From Dehalococcoidia bacterium UBA1332 (GTDB lineage Bacteria; Chloroflexota; Dehalococcoidia; Lucifugimonadales; Lucifugimonadaceae), in the NCBI GenBank assembly GCA_002306745.1, contig DBSW01000041.1:1755-22224 (forward strand): a stretch of 20,470 bases of DNA, given 5' to 3'. Under the pieces are notes generated by a model. That model was not told the origin of the DNA, did no database searches, and saw only the letters and a program-made list of their open reading frames with translations. Below are positions 15,483 to 20,470 of the stretch, in pieces; position 1 is the stretch's first letter; each line of letters starts with the position of its first letter. A program made the position numbers and the translations under genes.

Positions 15483-17120
15483 GTGAGTAAATTCATATTC
15501 GTTACTGGTGGTGTGGTTAGTTCCTTGGGGAAAGGAATTGCAGTAGCGTCTATTGGTCGTATGTTGAAAAGCCGAGATCTTTCCATATCGGTGCTTAAGT
15601 TGGATCCATACTTAAACGTAGACCCTGGAACGATGTCTCCATACCAGCACGGCGAGGTATTTGTGACGGTTGACGGTAGTGAGACAGATTTAGATCTGGG
15701 TCATTACGAACGATTTATAGACGTAGAACTGACTGAATTGTCTAACGTGACCGCTGGTCAGATTTACTCCGAAGTAATTTCGAATGAAAGAGCTGGCAAG
15801 TATTTGGGGGGTACGATCCAGACAGTTCCTCATGTAACTAACCTAATCAAAGAACGAATATTAAAACTTGCTGATAAATCCCAAGCAGATGTTGTTGTTG
15901 TTGAAGTCGGTGGTACTGTTGGAGACATAGAAGGTCAACCGTTTGTTGAAGCAATCAGGCAGGTGCGGAACACGGTTGGGCAAGCAAACACCTTCTACGT
16001 ACATGTCACACTACTTCCATATTTGGGTGCAACAGGTGAATTGAAGACAAAACCTACTCAGCATAGTGTCAACACTTTGCGAGGTATGGGTGTCCAACCT
16101 GACGCTATTTTGTGCAGGGCTGATCAGGAGACTGGTGATGATGAGCGCAAGAAAATCGCTCTTTATTGTGATGTAAAACCTGAGGCTGTAATTTCTTTGC
16201 CTACGCTAACAACTGTTTATGAAGTGCCACTGCATCTCGAAAATGAGGGATTGGGTGACATCCTTATTAATGGTTTGAAGCTTCCGGACACTGCGCCTGA
16301 CCTGAAATCTTGGCAGACTATCGTCAGTGTCGATCGTGAAGAAAATCCTGAAACTGAAATTGCACTAGTTGGCAAATACGTTGAATTACAAGATTCCTAT
16401 CTTTCTGTTGTGGAAGCACTGAGGCACGCAGGGCTGCACAATCAAAGGAAAGTGAAGATAAATTGGATTGCAGCAGAAGATATCGAACAACAAGGACCTG
16501 ATCAACTTCTTTCATCAGCATGTGGAATTATCATCCCCGGAGGGTTTGGTAAGCGCGGGTTAGAAGGTATGATCACTGCGGCCAATTATGCGCGTAAATC
16601 TAATATTCCTTACCTGGGCTTGTGCTTAGGCATGCAGATCATGGTTGTCGAGTACGCGCGGAACGAATTAGGAATTACCGACGCAACTTCACTGGAGATT
16701 GATCCGAAGGCAGCTAACCCTGTGATCTCTTTTATGCCGGGTCAGAAAGAATTACATTCAACTGGCGGTACTATGAGACTTGGTGTATATCCATGCGCCT
16801 TTAAAGATGGTACTAAAGTTCGTCAAGCTTATGGTCGCGAACATGTCGAAGAGCGCCATCGTCACCGATATGAATTCAACAACGATTACCGGTTGCAACT
16901 GGAAGAAGCAGGACTTGTAGCTTCAGGAACTTCCCCGGACGGATCCCTGGTTGAGGTCACGGAAGTTTATAGCCATCCATTCATGGTGGGGAGCCAATTC
17001 CATCCTGAGTTTGCTTCGCGTCCAGAGCGACCTCATCCTCTTTTCAAAGAGTTCATACGGATTTCAAAATCCGTTCTCAGAGAGGGTGGGCAACACGACT
17101 TATTTCAAGATCAAGATTAG
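15483..17120 (+). CDS. pyrG: CTP synthase
   Basis: Makes CTP from UTP, ATP and glutamine, the last step of pyrimidine nucleotide synthesis; cytoplasmic, usually a tetramer. 545 residues, normal length. The synthetase domain (about 1-270) opens KFIFVTGGVVSSLGKGI with the ATP-binding loop and contains KLDPYLNVDPGTMSPYQHGE and EVGGTVGDIEGQPFVEAIRQ. The glutaminase domain (about 290-535) has oxyanion loop IPGGFGKRG, nucleophile Cys381 in LGLCLGMQ, and His507 and Glu509 in FHPEFASRP. The GTG start at 15483 has GGAG seven bases upstream. The stop of a short upstream open frame overlaps it as GTGA. It is followed by a weak terminator-like hairpin near 17276 and then rho. Confidence 0.97.
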   Translation: MSKFIFVTGGVVSSLGKGIAVASIGRMLKSRDLSISVLKLDPYLNVDPGTMSPYQHGEVFVTVDGSETDLDLGHYERFIDVELTELSNVTAGQIYSEVISNERAGKYLGGTIQTVPHVTNLIKERILKLADKSQADVVVVEVGGTVGDIEGQPFVEAIRQVRNTVGQANTFYVHVTLLPYLGATGELKTKPTQHSVNTLRGMGVQPDAILCRADQETGDDERKKIALYCDVKPEAVISLPTLTTVYEVPLHLENEGLGDILINGLKLPDTAPDLKSWQTIVSVDREENPETEIALVGKYVELQDSYLSVVEALRHAGLHNQRKVKINWIAAEDIEQQGPDQLLSSACGIIIPGGFGKRGLEGMITAANYARKSNIPYLGLCLGMQIMVVEYARNELGITDATSLEIDPKAANPVISFMPGQKELHSTGGTMRLGVYPCAFKDGTKVRQAYGREHVEERHRHRYEFNNDYRLQLEEAGLVASGTSPDGSLVEVTEVYSHPFMVGSQFHPEFASRPERPHPLFKEFIRISKSVLREGGQHDLFQDQD

Positions 17121-17275
17121 TGTTTTGGTACATATATAGATTTTTAAATAACTATTCACTGGAACTATGAGCTAAAGATTTGGTATCATTGATTTACAGG
17201 TGGGTAGTGAGTCTGTTGTAGAGATTTACTAACACCAAATTGTTGCCCGGATTGCAGTGATATTTTATTACTGCG

Positions 17276-17293
17276 AAGGGTTTCTCCCTTTTT
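17276..17293 (+). terminator. Candidate intrinsic terminator or attenuator between pyrG and rho
   Basis: AAGGG (17276-17280) and CCCTT (17286-17290) form a 5-bp stem, with a possible sixth G-U pair, around loop TTTCT, followed by TTT. The stem is short and the T-run modest. It could end pyrG transcripts or act inside a long rho leader. Confidence 0.4.
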
Positions 17294-17319
17294 GTATAGG
17301 ACCTAGATAATGCTCACGC

Positions 17320-17345
17320 GGGCTAATCCGTTCTGGATACCGCCC
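17320..17345 (+). repeat. Stem-loop in the rho leader
   Basis: GGGC-ta-ATCC-gttct-GGAT-acc-GCCC folds into a two-part stem of four plus four pairs with a small internal loop. It has no T-run. It lies downstream of the terminator-like hairpin and upstream of an AAACAG-A-CTGTTT inverted repeat (17358-17370). Confidence 0.4.
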
Positions 17346-17384
17346 CTAAAGTGCAATAAACAGACTGTTTGGTGCGATCCAACG

Positions 17385-17440
17385 AGTCCATTAACAGCAA
17401 GTCTGACAAACACCATCTAAACCTCTAATTCATTTTTTAT
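17385..17440 (+). promoter_or_regulatory. C-rich, G-poor stretch in the rho leader (rut-like)
   Basis: The leader just before rho is rich in C and poor in G, most strongly around 17405-17440 (for example ACAAACACCATCTAAACCTC), and shows no obvious stable stem. Such stretches are where Rho loads on RNA, and rho genes in several bacteria are autoregulated by termination in their own leader. The function here is inferred from composition and position only. Confidence 0.35.
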
Positions 17441-17527
17441 AAACGTTTACGGCACTTTCAGTGTGCTACTTGGATTTTGTTCAAGGTCACACCGTAAGAG
17501 TTATAAAAACTTCGTCCGGATACCAGC

Positions 17528-17533
17528 AGGAGG
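17528..17533 (+). promoter_or_regulatory. Perfect Shine-Dalgarno AGGAGG pointing to a CTG start for rho
   Basis: AGGAGG is followed by eight bases (AAATTAAG) and then CTG at 17542, in frame with rho. No ATG, GTG or TTG lies at a suitable distance; the nearest in-frame GTG (17461) and TTG (17470) have no ribosome site. Confidence 0.6.
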
Positions 17534-17541
17534 AAATTAAG

Positions 17542-18933
17542 CTGACTACCGAAACCAAGTCTCGATCACGAAACGGCAATCGTCGTCGCACAGGGCGGCG
17601 CCGATCACGCGGTGGAGGTCGCCCAAGTGGATTACCTCAGGATGATTTCGAGGTAGACGAGAGCACTCTTCCTGATTTAGGAAACTTGGGTGCTAAAACG
17701 AATGATGACCTTCGGCAAATGGCAATTGACATGGGCATCAAGCGAGTACCTACTCAACGCGTGGAACTTGTTTTGGAGGTTCTCGCGGGTATCGCTGAAT
17801 CAGCAAATCAACTGGTAGGTGCAGGAATTCTTGATCTTCTTGGTGATGGATACGGATTTCTGCGTACACCAGGCAAACGTGGCGGAACAGAAGACATTTA
17901 CGTCTCAAAAAGTCAAGTTCGTAGGTTTGGGCTCAGACAAGGCGACATGGTAGCTGGTCAACTAAGACCCCCTAACAACGATGGTGAAAAATATCATGGT
18001 TTGATACGTGTCGAACTTGTAAATGGCTACGACCCCGAGTCTGCAATGAAGCGACCAAAGTTTGACCAGTTCACTTCGGTATACCCTAACCATCAGATTA
18101 ACTTGTCAACTACCCCTAAAATGATGTCGACCCGACTCGTAGACATGGTCGCTCCAATCGGTAGGGGACAGAGGGCTCTCATCGTTGCGCCGCCAAAGGC
18201 TGGCAAAACAGTTTTACTGAAACAAATAGCGGCCGGCATAACTGAAAACCATCCTGAGATATACATTCTCGTTGCACTTATAGGCGAGCGCCCTGAAGAA
18301 GTGACAGATATGCGACGTACTATTAAAGGAGAGGTGTTTAGTTCGACGTTTGATGAGCCCATAGAAGATCAATGTAGGACAGCTGAGGTGGCCTTGGATC
18401 GCGCAAGACGGTTGGTAGAAAGCGGCGAGAATGTGGTGGTTTTACTGGATAGCATTACTCGTTTAGCCCGCGCCTATAATCTTTCGGTCCCATCAAGCGG
18501 AAAAACTTTGTCTGGTGGTATGGACCCTAATGCTCTCTACCCACCTCGTCAGTTTTTTGGAGCTGCCAAGAACTGCGAAGAGGCTGGAAGCCTAACTATC
18601 ATCGCGACTGCTTTGATCGATACGGGCTCTCGTTTAGATGACGTAGTTTACGAAGAGTTTAAGGGCACTGGGAACATGGAATTGCATTTGGATCGCCGGA
18701 TGGCCGAGCGACGGCTTTGGCCTGCGATTGACATTGAACGTAGTGGTACGAGGCACGAAGAATTATTACAGGATGATGCCACACTAAAACAGGTATGGCT
18801 GCTACGTCGTATGATGGGAATTATTGGGCAAGACTCTAATTCCCCAACAGAAGCTGCTGAACGTATTCTTGAACGGATGGGCCGGACTAGTTCTAATGAG
18901 GAATTCCTTGGAGCCATCACTAAACCTGAGTAA
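17542..18933 (+). CDS. rho: Transcription termination factor Rho
   Basis: Hexameric RNA helicase/ATPase that ends transcription. From the CTG at 17542 it has 463 residues. An Arg-rich N-terminus (RNGNRRRTGRRRSRGGGR) leads into the Rho N-terminal helical domain (DLRQMAIDMGIKRVPTQRVE, about 56-75). The cold-shock-like RNA-binding domain follows (GILDLLGDGYGFLRTPGKRG, about 95-114). The ATPase domain has Walker A APPKAGKT at about 216-223, Walker B VVVLLDSITRLARAYN, and the Q- and R-loop region with MDPNALYPPRQFFGAAKNCE and TGNMELHLDRRMAERRLWPA. Length and motifs are those of an active Rho. The frame stays open 27 codons further to a GTG at 17461 lacking a ribosome site. I chose the CTG because of its perfect AGGAGG and because Rho homology begins well after it. 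Confidence 0.95.
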   Translation: MTTETKSRSRNGNRRRTGRRRSRGGGRPSGLPQDDFEVDESTLPDLGNLGAKTNDDLRQMAIDMGIKRVPTQRVELVLEVLAGIAESANQLVGAGILDLLGDGYGFLRTPGKRGGTEDIYVSKSQVRRFGLRQGDMVAGQLRPPNNDGEKYHGLIRVELVNGYDPESAMKRPKFDQFTSVYPNHQINLSTTPKMMSTRLVDMVAPIGRGQRALIVAPPKAGKTVLLKQIAAGITENHPEIYILVALIGERPEEVTDMRRTIKGEVFSSTFDEPIEDQCRTAEVALDRARRLVESGENVVVLLDSITRLARAYNLSVPSSGKTLSGGMDPNALYPPRQFFGAAKNCEEAGSLTIIATALIDTGSRLDDVVYEEFKGTGNMELHLDRRMAERRLWPAIDIERSGTRHEELLQDDATLKQVWLLRRMMGIIGQDSNSPTEAAERILERMGRTSSNEEFLGAITKPE

Positions 18934-19012
18934 TTAGATAGCACTTAGTCGCCTGGTAATTCCATTGATCTTGTTCGCCCGCAGAGGTAATAGTGGTGGG
19001 TGTAATTTTTCA

Positions 19013-19040
19013 GTAACGTATTTTCGCTAAATTACGTTAC
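19013..19040. repeat. 8-bp inverted repeat downstream of rho
   Basis: GTAACGTA (19013-19020) and TACGTTAC (19033-19040) are perfect complements around a 12-base loop. No T-run follows, so this is more an operator-like or transcript-end structure than an intrinsic terminator. Confidence 0.45.
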
Positions 19041-19051
19041 GGGATTAGTTG

Positions 19052-19071
19052 AATGTCGCTAAGACATTTTT
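19052..19071 (+). terminator. Candidate intrinsic terminator of rho
   Basis: AATGTC (19052-19057) pairs with GACATT (19063-19068) around loop GCTAA and runs straight into a T-tract (five T at 19067-19071). The stem is perfect but AT-rich. It lies 120 bases after the rho stop. Confidence 0.5.
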
Positions 19072-19094
19072 CTATAGTTCCTTGTAATCGAATC

Positions 19095-19150
19095 TTGCGC
19101 TTGTTATGACCAAATCCAAATCGGATGTCTACTGGTCATAAATAGCGCAA
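19095..19150. repeat. Long imperfect palindrome (56 bases) between rho and the surface-protein gene
   Basis: TTGCGC (19095-19100) and TTATGACCA (19104-19112) are matched by TGGTCATAA (19133-19141) and GCGCAA (19145-19150). The two helices are separated by a symmetric 3/3 internal loop. ATCC/GGAT (19114-19117, 19123-19126) could add a small inner stem. Fifteen perfect arm pairs in 56 bases is well beyond chance. There is no T-run on either side. Confidence 0.65.
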
Positions 19151-19169
19151 AATTAGTACAGGGTGTATT

Positions 19170-19215
19170 CCAAACAGTTGACATCGTATTCATTGCGATG
19201 GTTAAATCTGTTTGG
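19170..19215 (+). promoter_or_regulatory. Promoter candidate enclosed in an inverted repeat
   Basis: CCAAACAG (19170-19177) and CTGTTTGG (19208-19215) are perfect complements. Between them lies a perfect -35 TTGACA (19178-19183) and, 18 bases on, a weaker -10 TTAAAT (19202-19207), so the repeat arms flank the promoter exactly. A further inner stem CATCG/CGATG (19182-19186, 19196-19200) is possible. This arrangement suits a repressor operator, and the promoter would drive the surface-protein gene. Confidence 0.45.
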
Positions 19216-19242
19216 TTTGTCCCGAAGTCCGTTGTCGCGCGC

Positions 19243-19432
19243 GCCGGTTAGGCGGCAATCGGTCAGGACAGAGTTATTGGAACCGGCAAGCCTGCCGCAC
19301 TTGCGGTAGGAAAATATTTAGGAGTTCTCCGGGTTTCATACCACCGGGCAATGGCAGAAAATTTACTACTGCCTTCTGCCATTGTTGTGGGAGAGACGCG
19401 GATGCAAGGGGGACTGAAGCTGTGAAGCTATC
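19243..19432 (+). promoter_or_regulatory. Highly structured leader of the surface-protein gene (possible cis-regulatory RNA)
   Basis: Four successive hairpins can be drawn by eye. (1) GCCGGTT (19243-19249) with AACCGGC (19281-19287), extended by CAAT/ATTG. (2) CCTGCCGC (19291-19298) with GCGGTAGG (19303-19310) around an ACTT tetraloop, one G-U pair. (3) CAATGGCAG (19349-19357) with CTGCCATTG (19376-19384), with CCAC/GTGG stacking below. (4) ACTGAAGCT with AGCTATCAGT around the GTG start, with one bulge. I could not match this to a known riboswitch class. The Shine-Dalgarno AAGGGGG (19406-19412) lies between hairpins 3 and 4. Confidence 0.5.
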
Positions 19433-20470
19433 AGTTAAATTGCTTTCCGGTCTGACGCTTATCGCGTTAGTCGCGGTAGCTGTTGTAGGCCTCTCTCACT
19501 CTGCCAGTGCTGCAGCGGACGGTAAGGTGTATGTCACCAACAAAGCGTCCAAGCTCACGACTGAAGGGACAGGTAAGCCCTCAGGTCGTACAACTGCCAG
19601 CACGGTGTATGGGACTTATGCCTCTTACGCGTCTACGGGTACAACTGCTCGAGACATCGTTGCGGATTCAGACACTTTCATCGTTACGGTGATTGATTCT
19701 GACCTCAACACGACTTCGACTGTCACTGACGATCGAGGTTCGAACCACTACCCACTGAACGACGACTGGAATAGTGGTGGTAAAGTATCTGACATCATCG
19801 GTTCCGGTTTCTCATCTGCGGGATCTAAGGTTCATGTGACCTTAGCGGACGCCACTAAGCCAATCGTTGGTAGCGCAAGCGATATCGTACTTCGAAACGC
19901 TAACGGTACCGTGATCACGAGTGGTAACAGCTCTGGAACAGGAATGATCAGCGTAGGGATCGTTTACGCTGGTAACGGTACAGCTGCACCTATCCTTAGT
20001 CTGCAGCGTAACTTCGGTACTTCTGGCTCAGTAGCCACTGGTATTGAGATCGCTTACCCAACTTCAGCAGTTCAGTATGTTCCTGTTAACATTAAGTCCG
20101 TTGTAGACCCAGCGGGCGCTACTGTTCTAACTCTTACTGAGACAGGCCGTAACACTGGTCGGTTTGAGGGAGAAGTTCGAATAGAAGAGCACCGAACTAC
20201 TGGTGGACAGCCACTTGCAAATGGTGTGTCGGGTGATGCTGGTGTCACTGCACGTATCCCAGCTGTTTCAGGACCTGTAACTGTGACCTACACAGACGCA
20301 GCGACCTCTGGAACTGCAACGAACGTGAAGCGGACAGCAACCATCTCTATCGACACGACTGTTCCAGTCGCATCGATCAGTTCGCCAGCATCCGGATCTG
20401 AAACACAGAACAGATTGCCTAGCTTTGCTGGTACGGTCACTGATAACGAGTCTGGACTCGATAAGAGTAC
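19422..20470 (+). CDS. Secreted S-layer-like/Ig-like surface protein, N-terminal part (runs off the right edge)
   Basis: Open from GTG at 19422 to the window edge, 349 codons with no stop. AAGGGGG lies nine bases upstream. Residues 1-30 are a classical signal peptide (MKLSVKLLSGLTLIALVAVA, then VVGLSHSASA) with an ASA-A cleavage site. The mature part is rich in Thr, Ser, Gly and Val, and no cysteine is seen. Segment DTFIVTVIDSDLN (84-96) and motif TETGRNTGRFEG (239-250) resemble elements of archaeal and bacterial S-layer or cell-surface beta-sandwich proteins ('V-x-DxDLN', 'TETGxNTGxFxG'). From about 311, DTTVPVASISSPASGS starts a bacterial Ig-like domain. The gene is visibly richer in GC than its neighbours. 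It is probably a long, strongly expressed envelope protein; that it forms an S-layer is inference. Confidence 0.8.
   Translation, partial: MKLSVKLLSGLTLIALVAVAVVGLSHSASAAADGKVYVTNKASKLTTEGTGKPSGRTTASTVYGTYASYASTGTTARDIVADSDTFIVTVIDSDLNTTSTVTDDRGSNHYPLNDDWNSGGKVSDIIGSGFSSAGSKVHVTLADATKPIVGSASDIVLRNANGTVITSGNSSGTGMISVGIVYAGNGTAAPILSLQRNFGTSGSVATGIEIAYPTSAVQYVPVNIKSVVDPAGATVLTLTETGRNTGRFEGEVRIEEHRTTGGQPLANGVSGDAGVTARIPAVSGPVTVTYTDAATSGTATNVKRTATISIDTTVPVASISSPASGSETQNRLPSFAGTVTDNESGLDKS

Noticed and set aside
19235..19244. Alternating CGCGCGCGC run before the leader hairpins
   Set aside because: Too short to claim a special DNA structure or repeat.
19243..19421. Resemblance of GGACAGAG and GGGAGAGACG fragments in the surface-protein leader to glycine or other riboswitch pieces
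   Set aside because: The conserved cores and their order do not fit the glycine, c-di-GMP-I, cobalamin or TPP consensus as I know them; only short fragments match.

Overview
The window reads as a stretch of chromosome from a free-living bacterium, probably an uncultured marine Chloroflexota of the SAR202 type. That placement is an inference from gene content: moderate GC, the amidotransferase gene pair gatC-gatA without gatB, a peptide-type ABC importer, stand-alone amidases, an MFS carrier, and a secreted S-layer-like protein. No rRNA or phylogenetic marker confirms it. No mobile element, phage gene or CRISPR array is visible.

Layout. 1-176 (-): the N-terminus of a gamma-glutamyltranspeptidase running off the left edge, divergent from a D-2-hydroxyacid dehydrogenase (290-1363, +). 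1504-5248 (-): a peptide/nickel-type ABC importer transcribed as substrate-binding lipoprotein, then permease B, then permease C, with no ATPase genes nearby. 5415-6567 (-): prfB (release factor 2), split by the programmed +1 frameshift typical of this gene. 6752-6828 (+): tRNA-Pro(GGG). 6889-10150 (-): a tightly overlapping operon of amidase, SPOUT RNA methyltransferase and MFS carrier, preceded by an unexplained open frame without a normal start codon. 10479-12152 (+): argS. 12175-15049 (-): gatC, gatA, a small lipoprotein and a gamma-carbonic-anhydrase-like protein. 15483-17120 (+): pyrG behind a consensus-like promoter. 17542-18933 (+): rho, apparently starting at a CTG codon behind a perfect AGGAGG. 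From 19422 to the right edge (+): a secreted, GC-richer, Ig-like/S-layer-like protein behind a long, highly structured leader.

The genes are mostly housekeeping: translation (prfB, argS, gatCA, tRNA-Pro), transcription termination (rho) and nucleotide synthesis (pyrG). Between them lie uptake and breakdown functions for organic nitrogen (importer, amidase, GGT, MFS carrier). The least ordinary parts are non-coding or at gene starts: the structured leader of the surface protein and its promoter set inside an inverted repeat, the rho leader, the frequent non-ATG starts, and the start-less open frame before the amidase.
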